From Psychrobacter aquaticus CMS 56 (GTDB lineage Bacteria; Pseudomonadota; Gammaproteobacteria; Pseudomonadales; Moraxellaceae): 64,000 nucleotides of DNA. The notes beneath the pieces were generated by a model. That model saw nothing but the letters and a program-made list of their open reading frames with translations, ran no database searches and was not told the origin of the DNA. Made by a program: the position numbers and the translations under genes. The stretch spans positions 62,001-126,000 of the forward strand of contig NZ_AUSW01000015.1 in NCBI RefSeq assembly GCF_000471625.1, read 5' to 3'. Positions 15,725 through 23,759 of the stretch are shown one piece after another; the stretch's first letter is position 1, and every line of letters starts with the position of its first letter.

Positions 15725-17253
15725 AGATCAGCCTCCGCTTGCACCTCAGTACGTCCCGCTAGTGTCGCCGCCATAAGCCCCATCTCAATCACATCGACGA
15801 GCTGCTCGGTGGGTAGGTTGTCGAACTCAGCCGCAATCATATCAGGCAATGCCTCCATACTAGGGGCGCTATTTACTAGCAATTGCAAACGATTTAGCCA
15901 GTCATTAACATATTGCTGACTAGCAGCGGTAATCTTATCAATGTTCGCATCAGCATAGTCGAGACGCAATGGTTCAAATTCTTGCTCACTAAAGTCAGCT
16001 TTAACGCCTGATACTTGAGAAGCAGTGCCATCAGATTCATTCACCCGCGTGCGACTGGTTGCACCCAGTACAGCATCAACCTCTACCTCATCATCAGCCA
16101 ATTTATACGCTCGCATAAAGTACTGCTTAGTCAGACGTGCGCCCGCTTTTTGTAGTTTCTCATCGCGTCCAGCCAGTGCTTCAGTAATATCTTCATCTGA
16201 CCACATCGACCAGATTGGCATGACCTCATTATCACCGATATTGATCTGTACGGCATAACGCAGCAGCTCATTGATAGCTTCGCTTATCATTTCTCCATCA
16301 GCGTCGCGGATATCATCTGTGACCTCAAGCCCTGCTTGCGCCGACGCATTCGTACTAGAGGAGTCCGTCGATTGGTCTTGACCGAGCAGTGCGATATTGA
16401 TTTCACTCCGACAGTATTTAAGTAGACGCTCAAACATATCCGCTGTCGCGCCTTTGCCCGCCGCTTCCATAATCTCAACGGAGCCATCATTAGGGATTGC
16501 CGCGACACCATCTTGCGACAGCGTCTCTAAGCTATCCATTATCAGATTGACCTCACTCTCAGGTGTTCCGCGTGGATGCTTACCGACGATGAATGCTTGT
16601 CCGTACTTATCCGCAAAGCGTAGCCAAAATTTAAGTCCGCCTTTACGAAATACCGCCGACCAATACACTGCCGCTAGATCAGCGACCCCATACGGATTAG
16701 CAAAGGTCGCATCGTTACGCGCCATAATGAACTTCATATCAGGGACAGCATCCCCTGTGATATTGCCAAGCTTACGAAAGCATAGCTGATTCTCATAGTC
16801 GAAGCTGAACCATTCGGGTGGTTTGCCAAGCACTCGCTCAGGCAGCCAGTATGTGCCCACCTTACTGGCACTTTTTGTCCAATAGATCTCAGCTGGGCTA
16901 TAGCCATACAACGATGCATCGTGAAGCTCGCGTATTAACGATCGTAGCTTTACATTTGCTAGTATTTGCTGACATAAGCTCATGACTTTATCTGAGGCAT
17001 CGCCTTGTTCAAGTCCATACTCAAGACTAACTACTGATGAGCGCCGACGTCTGACCGCGCCCTTGATAGCAGGGTCGTTAAGAATATCGCGGTACACCTC
17101 GACATCACGCCCGAGCTTTTTCAGCACCGCATCAGGGTTAGGTAGTGACATCATAATACCGCCGATATCGAATGACCCATAGGCAGTTGCTTGAGCGCGG
17201 CTTGCGATCTCAGTGGATAGACTCTGTGTTGCAGTTTCGATTACTGTTGTCAT
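15721..17253 (-). CDS. Portal protein (Mu gp29, DUF935)
   Basis: The 510-aa protein forms the dodecameric DNA entry ring of the head. It carries DUF935 features: D-I-L-N-D-P-A-I-K-G-A-V-R-R-R near residue 57, F-W-L-R-F-A-D-K-Y-G-Q-A-F-I-V-G-K near 210, and the S-S-S-T-N-A-S-A-Q-A-G-L motif near 300. It lies between the large terminase and MuF, as in Mu. A GAGGG precedes ATG 17253 by 6 nt, and the gene is coupled to MuF by overlap. Confidence 0.93.
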   Translation of the reverse strand: MTTVIETATQSLSTEIASRAQATAYGSFDIGGIMMSLPNPDAVLKKLGRDVEVYRDILNDPAIKGAVRRRRSSVVSLEYGLEQGDASDKVMSLCQQILANVKLRSLIRELHDASLYGYSPAEIYWTKSASKVGTYWLPERVLGKPPEWFSFDYENQLCFRKLGNITGDAVPDMKFIMARNDATFANPYGVADLAAVYWSAVFRKGGLKFWLRFADKYGQAFIVGKHPRGTPESEVNLIMDSLETLSQDGVAAIPNDGSVEIMEAAGKGATADMFERLLKYCRSEINIALLGQDQSTDSSSTNASAQAGLEVTDDIRDADGEMISEAINELLRYAVQINIGDNEVMPIWSMWSDEDITEALAGRDEKLQKAGARLTKQYFMRAYKLADDEVEVDAVLGATSRTRVNESDGTASQVSGVKADFSEQEFEPLRLDYADANIDKITAASQQYVNDWLNRLQLLVNSAPSMEALPDMIAAEFDNLPTEQLVDVIEMGLMAATLAGRTEVQAEADL

Positions 17254-18969
17254 TTAATACCCTCGAATAATACTGTTAAATCGCTGGCGGATTCCGATGC
17301 CTTGCTGAATATTTTTATCTTGCACTGCAGGACGGCTATTCACCGTCAGCTTGCCGTTTTTCATATTGAGATAGGCGCAGTTTGATAGACATAATGAGGG
17401 CGCAAAGTCGCCATGACGCACCACATCAGGGTCTTTCAAATCTTTACGACGCAGGGGACTGATCATAGGAATACCATTGACCTCCTCAATCTGACGCAAA
17501 TCTTGCGTCAGATTGCTATCAGCAGGCATCGTGATCATCCCGTCTTCAAACAGCCCCGTCATCTTTGGCATATACTCGCCATACCAAGACTGCGTAATCT
17601 TGACCTGCATAATGCGTGAGTGACCGAACTCATCAGCGGTCAGTTCAGCCACAGTTTCACCAGTACCTGTCGCATCCATCGCACCGCCAACGAAGTTAGG
17701 TAGACCATTAATAACGGCAAACAGTATCTGCAGCTGCTGCTTAGCGGGTACTTTTTGCATCTCAATCACGAACGGCACAGTGCGTTGCAAGTTCTGCTCT
17801 ATTCCGAGCGGATTGATAATACTAAAGTCACGATGTCGCGCATAATCTTGCCCGAAATACCACGGGATACGCGGATCAAGCGCTGCCAGTAGCGGCTCTA
17901 TATGGACGGTTATCCACGCGTTGACATGATCTTCACGCTCCGCGATGCTCTTTTCGACGAAGTTTTCAGGTAGAATGAGACGCAGTACTGGGCGACCCTG
18001 CACGGATGCACTTTCAATCCATACGGTAGGTAGACTGGTACTATTACCATCACGTGCGATAGCATCCAGCTCTTCACGCATCTGCGTCTTGCGACTACCA
18101 TAGCCACGACGAATCTTTTTATACCACTTCTCTTTACCTTCGCTTGTTGGCAGCTCACCTTTGATCAGACAGACGCGCTCATATAGACCATTGGCGACAG
18201 CATCATCGAAAGTCACTTTATAGACGACAGCCGTATCCTCATAGACGCCGCTATTGACTTCTTTTATGAGCTGGTTAAAGGCGTTAGTCGTGCCATTGTG
18301 AGTGCTGATGATAACGATACGACTGCCCCAGATGAGCAGAGCAGTTGCCGCATCAAGTACCGCCTGCACATTTCTATGAAACGCCGCTTCATCGATTACC
18401 ACATGCCCCTGCAGACCACGGATGTTTTCAGGGCGAGAGGATAGCGCGACGATCTGAAAGCCACTGGCTAGACGTATGCGCCAGCTGGTAATATATTTAG
18501 TCTTGCCGTGCTCGTCTTGATCTTCAAATAAGAACTCTTCAATACCACTAACACCTTGTCCTTGAGCGACCGCGATAGTGCGCAGGAATTTAGCGCAGTA
18601 GCCGACGAACTCCAGACCCTTTTCTTTGGTATCACCGACGTAGTAGACATTGTCACCACCGGCATGTCGTTGACTTGCTGCCACTAGCGACTTATCGAGC
18701 GCCATACCGAACGTGATACCAGTACGCCGTCCTTTTTCAACGACTAAAATATCGTACTCATGCGACAGCGCGATAGTATCTGACTGATGACTCATCAGCA
18801 GACCATCAGCCATCGGATTAAACGCTTCAGGGATATCACGGACAGACTGTGGCAGCTCCTCCCACTCGACGATACGCTTAGTATCGTGTGCAGACTTGAG
18901 CGTATTGAATAGCTTAGCACCTGAGTTGGCAGCACTAGAGGCAAATGCTTTTATCTTACTGTCCGTCAC
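17254..18969 (-). CDS. Terminase large subunit (Mu gp28-like)
   Basis: The 571-aa packaging motor has an N-terminal ATPase and C-terminal nuclease. The Walker A is non-classical, G-R-R-T-G-I-T at 80-86, as often seen in this family. Walker B is V-V-I-D-E-A-A-F at 190-197. The nuclease starts with F-G-Q-D (Asp375), with a second Asp in G-G-A-M-D-A-T-G-T-G about residue 430. It has a GTG start with AAGGAAA upstream. It cuts and packages DNA from the integrated Mu-like genome, so host DNA would be packaged at the ends. Confidence 0.95.
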   Translation of the reverse strand: MTDSKIKAFASSAANSGAKLFNTLKSAHDTKRIVEWEELPQSVRDIPEAFNPMADGLLMSHQSDTIALSHEYDILVVEKGRRTGITFGMALDKSLVAASQRHAGGDNVYYVGDTKEKGLEFVGYCAKFLRTIAVAQGQGVSGIEEFLFEDQDEHGKTKYITSWRIRLASGFQIVALSSRPENIRGLQGHVVIDEAAFHRNVQAVLDAATALLIWGSRIVIISTHNGTTNAFNQLIKEVNSGVYEDTAVVYKVTFDDAVANGLYERVCLIKGELPTSEGKEKWYKKIRRGYGSRKTQMREELDAIARDGNSTSLPTVWIESASVQGRPVLRLILPENFVEKSIAEREDHVNAWITVHIEPLLAALDPRIPWYFGQDYARHRDFSIINPLGIEQNLQRTVPFVIEMQKVPAKQQLQILFAVINGLPNFVGGAMDATGTGETVAELTADEFGHSRIMQVKITQSWYGEYMPKMTGLFEDGMITMPADSNLTQDLRQIEEVNGIPMISPLRRKDLKDPDVVRHGDFAPSLCLSNCAYLNMKNGKLTVNSRPAVQDKNIQQGIGIRQRFNSIIRGY

Positions 18970-18972
18970 GGG

Positions 18973-19548
18973 TTAGTTTCCTTTTTTGCTAGCCGTTTTG
19001 ACACCGAGGAACTCACGACGCCAAAAGTCCACTTGCTCAGCGCCCAATCCACCAGCTTGTGCATGTTCCTCAAGCTTTTCAGCTTGTTCTGCAAGCAGCT
19101 CCGCTCGAGCACGGGTTTTGACTTCCGTTTCCCATTTCTTTTGAGTAATGTTAGCGCGAGTCAGCTCAGCCATGGACTTACTAATTTTGGCAAGTAATAG
19201 CAGACGCTCTTCAGGTGGCTGATCGATCTCTAGATCCTTTAACGCTACTAGCGCATTAAAAGCCTCAGTTTGCATGAGGGTAATTGTCGCGTTGGACAGC
19301 GCACCTGTATCATCAGCCGCGTTATCAGCGAAGTGTATCGCCATATCAGTGGCGATTTTGGCAGCGGCCAGCTTACCTTCTAACTTTTTACCATAGCGAT
19401 GGACACTAGATTTACTGATCTCATAACCAAGTTTTTGTAGCCATCCTGCTAGGTCTTGATAGCCGTTAAACCCATTGTCAAACAGCTTGTCATCTAGCTG
19501 ATGCTTGTGCTCAGGTTGCAACTGATCTATTGCCGTTTCACGTGCCAT
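18973..19548 (-). CDS. Terminase small subunit-like (Mu gp27, DUF3486)
   Basis: The 191-aa protein matches DUF3486. The N-terminal part is a helix-turn-helix with G-Y-E-I-S-K-S-S-V-H-R-Y-G-K (residues 41-54) that should bind DNA at the packaging start, followed by long helices for oligomerisation. GGAG precedes ATG 19548. It lies immediately upstream of the large terminase with a 3-base gap, matching Mu gp27-gp28. Confidence 0.88.
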   Translation of the reverse strand: MARETAIDQLQPEHKHQLDDKLFDNGFNGYQDLAGWLQKLGYEISKSSVHRYGKKLEGKLAAAKIATDMAIHFADNAADDTGALSNATITLMQTEAFNALVALKDLEIDQPPEERLLLLAKISKSMAELTRANITQKKWETEVKTRARAELLAEQAEKLEEHAQAGGLGAEQVDFWRREFLGVKTASKKGN

Positions 19549-19551
19549 AGC

Positions 19552-19863
19552 TTAGCTCCAGTATTTAGTGGGGCGAGCGATACCAGCGCGGCAGTCCACG
19601 GTATAGTCAACCACATCGATACCCAATGCCGTACAGCGTCCATGCCAGTGCCCATCAGGATGCTTAGTTAGCTCTACCATCTTGCGCTTTTCCAAGTAGC
19701 TAAGCTGTTGGTGCAACTCGTTTGGCGATACATCGTTATAGATATCATCCATGATAGTTTTTAGCATCACATCACCACAGCCAGTTGGCTCTACACGGTG
19801 CATAGAGACTAGCAGATACCAGCGCATACCCTCACGGCGGCTTTTTTCAATATCGATAGGCAT
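19552..19863 (-). CDS. Mu gp26-like winged-helix protein
   Basis: The ~103-aa protein carries a winged-helix-like pattern (helix M-L-K-T-I-M-D-D-I-Y, then L-H-Q-Q-L-S-Y-L-E-K-R-K-M-V-E-L, G-H-W-H) as in the small Mu gp26 family. ATG 19863 is chosen over the TTG at 19869 because AAGGA is 6 nt upstream. It precedes the terminase genes, the position of gp26 in Mu. Its role in packaging is not known. Confidence 0.75.
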   Translation of the reverse strand: MPIDIEKSRREGMRWYLLVSMHRVEPTGCGDVMLKTIMDDIYNDVSPNELHQQLSYLEKRKMVELTKHPDGHWHGRCTALGIDVVDYTVDCRAGIARPTKYWS

Positions 19864-19872
19864 GTTCAATCC

Positions 19873-20196
19873 TTATTTTTTCTGATTACTCAGCTCATAT
19901 AGTCGGTCAAGCTTGGCATCAATCACCGTAAAGGTACGGTTGAAGTCCATGCGTGTTAGGTATTTTTCAGGCAACTCAGCCTTGAGTATCAAAAAATCTC
20001 TTTCGATTTGTCGCACTTCGTTGGTTTGTTGCTGCACTTGTATGGATACGTTACTAATAGCGTTTTCTAACGAATCATCACGCTCACGTAATGCGCTATC
20101 AAACCGTGCAAAGAACGCTTTGCCAGCACCCCATATCGAGCCGCCGATAGTCAACGCTATACCGATTGCTTGATAAGCCTCTAGTTCTAATATCAT
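19873..20196 (-). CDS. DUF2730-like small membrane/coiled-coil protein (Mu gp25 position)
   Basis: The 107-aa protein has one N-terminal hydrophobic helix (about 10-27) followed by a coiled coil (35-75) with heptads such as D-S-L-E-N-A-I-S-N-V-S. It resembles the small proteins between lysis genes and terminase in Mu-like phages. The shape is compatible with an inner-membrane spanin-type lysis partner, but no outer-membrane partner with a lipobox is visible beside it. AAGGA precedes the start. Confidence 0.6.
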   Translation of the reverse strand: MILELEAYQAIGIALTIGGSIWGAGKAFFARFDSALRERDDSLENAISNVSIQVQQQTNEVRQIERDFLILKAELPEKYLTRMDFNRTFTVIDAKLDRLYELSNQKK

Positions 20197-20396
20197 CGTT
20201 TATCCTTATCGTTATATCCTTGACACTCCAAGCAGTGCATGGCGTATGGTGCAGCATGTTTACGCGCCGCGCCTATAGGATCGCCGCAGTCAATACAGTT
20301 AGTGACGTTGTTAGCTGTCTCTATCTTGATATGCGACAGCGCTGCATTAAGATAGACATCAGCGACCTTATTCGCTTTATCTATAATGTCACCCAT
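20193..20396 (-). CDS. C4-type zinc finger protein, TraR/DksA family
   Basis: The ~67-aa protein has the C-x-x-C...C-x-x-C pattern (C-I-D-C and C-L-E-C) with G-D-P-I-G-A-A-R between, as in TraR and phage DksA-like proteins that bind RNA polymerase through the secondary channel. A short N-terminal helix carries D and N residues. It is coupled to the next gene by overlap (20193-20196). ATG 20396 is used instead of GTG 20402. It may adjust host transcription during late expression. Confidence 0.85.
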   Translation of the reverse strand: MGDIIDKANKVADVYLNAALSHIKIETANNVTNCIDCGDPIGAARKHAAPYAMHCLECQGYNDKDKR

Positions 20397-20664
20397 TGCC
20401 ACCGCCTTTGATTGGCTGACCTGTGACTAGTCGTAGCACAGCATTGATAAAGGCGACTCCTGTGGCGATGACACCGTATACCTCTGCATTCATGTATTGC
20501 TCAAGGCTAGGCGTGGCGGCAGTAGCCAAGGTCATAGCAGTAATGATGAGATTGAACCAGATGGTTTTTGATTCATACCAGTGCTTAGGCTCAGACGGCG
20601 TAGGCATTGGATTGTCAGTAGCAGGTTGAAGCTTTAGATCAGCATTATTAGAGGTTTGCACCAT
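20389..20664 (-). CDS. Holin-like protein
   Basis: The ~91-aa protein has the K-H-W-Y-E-S-K-T-I-W-F-N segment and two hydrophobic helices (about 38-55 and 65-82) ending in V-L-R-L-V-T, typical of a family of small holins beside endolysins. The start is placed at ATG 20664 (stop-start TGATG with the endolysin, GGAGG 7 nt before); ATG 20670 would place the ribosome site too close. It would form the membrane lesion for the endolysin. Confidence 0.65.
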   Translation of the reverse strand: MVQTSNNADLKLQPATDNPMPTPSEPKHWYESKTIWFNLIITAMTLATAATPSLEQYMNAEVYGVIATGVAFINAVLRLVTGQPIKGGGNG

Positions 20665-21461
20665 CACCATCCCTCCCGTTTCGCTTTTTTATAGGCAGCT
20701 GCGAGTCTAATATCGTACTGATTCGCTTTATAACCTTCGCCGTTATAGCGATAGGCAAAGCCAGCCCAATCGTTGCGTTGTAGCTCATCAACTAAACCAT
20801 TGACCTTAATGAATCGGCACATAGCATCTATCTGCGCAGCCTCCGATGTGTGCATAGCATCAATGAATGCTTTGAGAGAAGGATACTTTAGGTCTTGCCA
20901 GTTAAAGCCCATGACTTGTCCTTTGCCCCAAGAGCATGACATATGAGCTGCATCCCAGTGCAAAACCTTACATACCGCTAACTTTTCGTGTTGTGTTCGC
21001 ACGTTGTACAACGACTTATCCCACGTTTGATTGCACATATCAGGGAACAGCGCTTGCAGCTGATCGCGTTTAGTGATGAAGTTTGCAAGGGTCAAGTACT
21101 TCCACATCTTATGTGGCTCAAACAAGATTGTAGGAAGACCGTCCGCGCCAAACCCAGGCTTTGGACATTCAACATCAATGACCGATTTTAAGGCAGCAGC
21201 TTCTACGCTTATACCTTTGGCAGAGGCTACGATGTCAGCACGAGTCAATACAGGTAGCGAACTGCTAACACCTGCACCCGCTTGTGCAGCGCTAGAGTTA
21301 CCGAGGATAGTAATGACTTTTTGCAAGTCAGCAGGGTTGATAGGACGCAGTATTTTGTTTACTTCATCGACTATATCTTGCGTTAAAGTGTTATCAGGAA
21401 TTTGTATTTTAGACCAATCAAAAAACTCTTTATCGGTCATCATTGGTTTGTTATCGGACAT
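20664..21461 (-). CDS. Endolysin, N-acetylmuramidase (DUF3380)
   Basis: The 265-aa protein has a helical N-terminal part (about 20-75), perhaps a wall-binding region, and the N-acetylmuramidase domain: A-L-K-S-V-I-D-V-E-C with catalytic Glu98, F-E-P-H-K-M-W, and S-C-S-W-G-K-G-Q-V-M-G-F-N. It cuts cell-wall glycan at lysis and lacks a signal peptide, so it needs a holin. ATG 21461 directly follows the T run of an intrinsic terminator, and only a weak CAGG serves as ribosome site. Alternative ATGs at 21443 and 21440 also lack one. Confidence 0.9.
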   Translation of the reverse strand: MSDNKPMMTDKEFFDWSKIQIPDNTLTQDIVDEVNKILRPINPADLQKVITILGNSSAAQAGAGVSSSLPVLTRADIVASAKGISVEAAALKSVIDVECPKPGFGADGLPTILFEPHKMWKYLTLANFITKRDQLQALFPDMCNQTWDKSLYNVRTQHEKLAVCKVLHWDAAHMSCSWGKGQVMGFNWQDLKYPSLKAFIDAMHTSEAAQIDAMCRFIKVNGLVDELQRNDWAGFAYRYNGEGYKANQYDIRLAAAYKKAKREGW

Positions 21462-21466
21462 AAAAA

Positions 21467-21496
21467 AACCTGTTAGCTTGTGATTGCTAACAGGTT
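21467..21496 (-). terminator. Intrinsic terminator abutting the endolysin start
   Basis: A perfect 11-bp stem (AACCTGTTAGC / GCTAACAGGTT) with an 8-nt loop is followed on the - strand by seven T and then the ATG of the endolysin. It would end the repressor-side transcript and forces late lysis transcription either to read through it or to start inside it. Confidence 0.85.
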
Positions 21497-21509
21497 ATAA
21501 AATATAGGG

Positions 21510-21537
21510 CTTTTATTATTTTATGACTGATTAAGGG
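21510..21537 (-). repeat. Copy C of the four-copy phage motif
   Basis: On the - strand: CCTTAATCAGTCATAAAAT followed by AATAAAAGC. It starts right after the stop codon of the 306-aa cargo gene and precedes the terminator and endolysin, the place of Plys in Mu. Confidence 0.65.
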
Positions 21538-22458
21538 TTAGGTAGTTGTATTATGTATAATTATTTTTTCAGGTACATAAGCCCGTTTGTTCTTGTCATA
21601 TTTTCTCACAAGAGTTATGTCGGCTTTTAATTTTTTGCCTGCATTGTGAAGAGTAAATGAGTCCAAATCTTCTCCTAACTCAAATTTAACTCGATTGTCG
21701 AATAGCTCAGGTGCTATGCCAGCCCAACCACGACTATTGCTATCTTGGTCACTGGCATAAACATACAAATCAATATTGCTATAATCGTCTTCTTTTCTTT
21801 CAGGCGGTTCAAGACTAGACACCGTTGGAGCATTTTTTACCACTTCGCTTGGTATAGTTAGGGCATCATTATCACCTAATGAAATTGTCGCATTCTCACC
21901 TTTTGCAGGTTGCACAAAATCTACTGCACTGGCAGCCACTTTCTTGTTCATGTTTGCTTGTACAATATGCTCAAGCTCTTCACCCGTTATGCCTGCATCT
22001 TGTGCCACATTCACAATATTAACTGTGTTGTAGTTATTTACAGGTTGCACCTCAGCATCACCAAGCATAGAAGATCCTGCCATAATACCAGCACCAATAA
22101 ATGCGCCTGTACCTAACATCACAAGGCTATTCACTTTTCCGCCATCCTGAAGAATATCATTGAATACCTCTTCTAATTTTTGTAGATTTTCCTCGCCAAC
22201 CGCTCGTGTCAGACACGTTACTCTCAACCATTCATAAAGACTACCAGCCTCAATATCTTGAACGTAAACTTCAGTACTAACTATTTTAATATCAGGGTAG
22301 GCTGCCTCTAGCACTAATGCACCCTTTTTTATAAGGTACTCTAAACTAGACAGGCTTTTAATAACGTCTTTAACGCTAGGAGGATACTCAGTATTATAAG
22401 TAACTTTAAAGTCGGCTTCTATTATTCTTTCATTAGCAGCGAGTATATTTGCTTGCAT
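21538..22458 (-). CDS. Hypothetical 306-aa cargo protein with one membrane helix
   Basis: I do not recognise this protein. Residues 1-105 are a mixed alpha/beta domain, followed by one hydrophobic Gly-rich helix (about 112-133, with L-G-T-G-A-F-I-G-A-G). A linker with Asn/Val (N-N-Y-N-T-V-N-I-V-N-V) follows, then a C-terminal beta-rich domain (220-305) with a W-A-G-I-A-P pattern. A strong ribosome site (GGAGAGG) precedes ATG 22458. It lies downstream of the repressor on the same strand, so it may be expressed in the lysogen. Confidence 0.6.
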   Translation of the reverse strand: MQANILAANERIIEADFKVTYNTEYPPSVKDVIKSLSSLEYLIKKGALVLEAAYPDIKIVSTEVYVQDIEAGSLYEWLRVTCLTRAVGEENLQKLEEVFNDILQDGGKVNSLVMLGTGAFIGAGIMAGSSMLGDAEVQPVNNYNTVNIVNVAQDAGITGEELEHIVQANMNKKVAASAVDFVQPAKGENATISLGDNDALTIPSEVVKNAPTVSSLEPPERKEDDYSNIDLYVYASDQDSNSRGWAGIAPELFDNRVKFELGEDLDSFTLHNAGKKLKADITLVRKYDKNKRAYVPEKIIIHNTTT

Positions 22459-22485
22459 TTACCTCTCCAGTATTAAAGTACGCAC

Positions 22486-22513
22486 TTCTATTATTTTATG
22501 ACTAATTAAAAGT
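22486..22513 (-). repeat. Copy D of the four-copy phage motif
   Basis: On the - strand: TTTTAATTAGTCATAAAAT followed by AATAGAAG. It is the most diverged copy. It lies between the stop of the excalibur gene and the start of the 306-aa gene; no terminator follows it. Confidence 0.55.
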
Positions 22514-22515
22514 TG

Positions 22516-22749
22516 TTAGTTCTTAGGGCAGCTCTTACCGTTACCGCCTTTATTACAGTCACAGGCACGACCATCCTTGTCACGGTCTAAGTTTTTCCAG
22601 CCAGTCTGCCCAGCTTTTTTACGAGTCTCATAATAGACTTGCGCCTCTTGCTGAGTCTTGAAGTCCTTACATGACTTAGCTTTAGCGAGCGCGGGTGTGG
22701 ATAGCGCTAATAATATTAATGGCAGTAATGTCAACCCTATATTTTTCAT
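22516..22749 (-). CDS. Secreted excalibur calcium-binding domain protein
   Basis: The 77-aa precursor has a signal peptide (basic start, hydrophobic L-P-L-I-L-L-A, cleavage after A-L-A near residue 22). The excalibur core follows: C-K-D-F-x-T-Q-x-E-A-Q-x-Y-Y, then L-D-R-D-K-D-G-R-A-C-D-C. The D-x-D-x-D-G loop should bind calcium and the Cys would form disulfides in the periplasm. It is part of the repressor-side cargo set. Outside phages the domain occurs with extracellular nucleases and proteases. Confidence 0.8.
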   Translation of the reverse strand: MKNIGLTLLPLILLALSTPALAKAKSCKDFKTQQEAQVYYETRKKAGQTGWKNLDRDKDGRACDCNKGGNGKSCPKN

Positions 22750-22807
22750 ACATGAAACCTTAAAAGAGTAGTGATATCAAATGCGAATACGTATTCGCTT
22801 TTAGGTT

Positions 22808-23326
22808 TTATAAGCAGACATTTACAAAGTCTTGCTTATTATTATCTCCCGCGCACCATGCCTCTATGACTTTGTGACCCATAGGCTGCCTGACACTGAT
22901 ATTTGCATAGCGTAGATAGTCATAGAAAGTAGAACTACTATCTACATTTAATTTTTTCAATTCTGAAACATCAAAATACACATCATACATCGGTTCTATT
23001 GACGGATTATTTTGAGTGTCTACTAGGTTTGCGTTAAAGCTCACATATATTTGCTTAGCCTCAGCATCAAGCGTGGGGTAGCTGACTAACACATGGTTTA
23101 ACATATCTCCCATTCTGTTGAAGCCTACGTTTGCAGCATGTTCTAGATCATTATTCTCAGGCAAACTCATAGCAATCATTAGATGCTGATCACCCTCAAT
23201 ATACACATCACTAACTTGATAATCACTGATCAAGTCATCTTTCATATCATTTATGTCTTTTACTTGAGGCTCAGAGCTGCACCCAGCCATTGCCAATATC
23301 ATGCCAATGCATATTAATTTTTTCAT
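22808..23326 (-). CDS. Hypothetical lipoprotein, prophage cargo
   Basis: The 172-aa protein has a lipoprotein signal with lipobox L-A-M-A-G-C (Cys16 after processing site), followed by S-S-E, which favours outer-membrane sorting. The mature part is mixed alpha/beta with two further Cys near the C-terminus (residues about 158 and 171). No known domain is recognised. It lies in the repressor-side cargo set; surface lipoproteins in this position often serve in superinfection exclusion or lysogenic conversion, which is only an inference here. Confidence 0.65.
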   Translation of the reverse strand: MKKLICIGMILAMAGCSSEPQVKDINDMKDDLISDYQVSDVYIEGDQHLMIAMSLPENNDLEHAANVGFNRMGDMLNHVLVSYPTLDAEAKQIYVSFNANLVDTQNNPSIEPMYDVYFDVSELKKLNVDSSSTFYDYLRYANISVRQPMGHKVIEAWCAGDNNKQDFVNVCL

Positions 23327-23339
23327 ACTACCTCTATTA

Positions 23340-23759
23340 CTAACTCAGCTGGTACAGCTTTTCTCTAAGATTATTTTTATGACCTTCTAGCTTACTGACA
23401 GCACCACAAAAAATAGCACCAGCTATCACACTGACTACCGTAAGCCAAAGAATATTAAACCATATAGACAGTCCAATCAATGCAACTGTAACGAGTATTG
23501 CGCACCCTAACCGATTCATCTGATGATTAGCACTATATATCTCAAGTCTAACTTTCTGACACTCTAGATAGTTTTGTATATCAGCACCGCAGTGGACACA
23601 ATCCGCTGTTTTACGCCACGTGTATTCAGGACACTGAAAGCATTTAATCGCGTTAGGATGATTCTGAGGTGGTGCATCTCGTAATCCAAAGTACACATTC
23701 CCTTTATGATCGCCTTGATTAATATAGCCATGATTCTCAGGTTCATAATTACTTCCCAA
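23340..23759 (-). CDS. Zinc-ribbon membrane protein sharing a peptide with the repressor
   Basis: The 139-aa protein starts with a segment G-Y-I-N-Q-G-D-H-K-G-N-V-Y-F-G (residues 11-25) nearly identical to the C-terminus of the neighbouring repressor. A zinc ribbon follows (C-F-Q-C ... C-V-H-C, about 40-57), then two hydrophobic helices (about 83-103 and 105-125). It overlaps the repressor stop by 11 bases and is therefore co-expressed with it. The role is unknown. The shared peptide is coded by a 24-bp direct repeat (23706-23729 and 23776-23799). Confidence 0.6.
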   Translation of the reverse strand: MGSNYEPENHGYINQGDHKGNVYFGLRDAPPQNHPNAIKCFQCPEYTWRKTADCVHCGADIQNYLECQKVRLEIYSANHQMNRLGCAILVTVALIGLSIWFNILWLTVVSVIAGAIFCGAVSKLEGHKNNLREKLYQLS

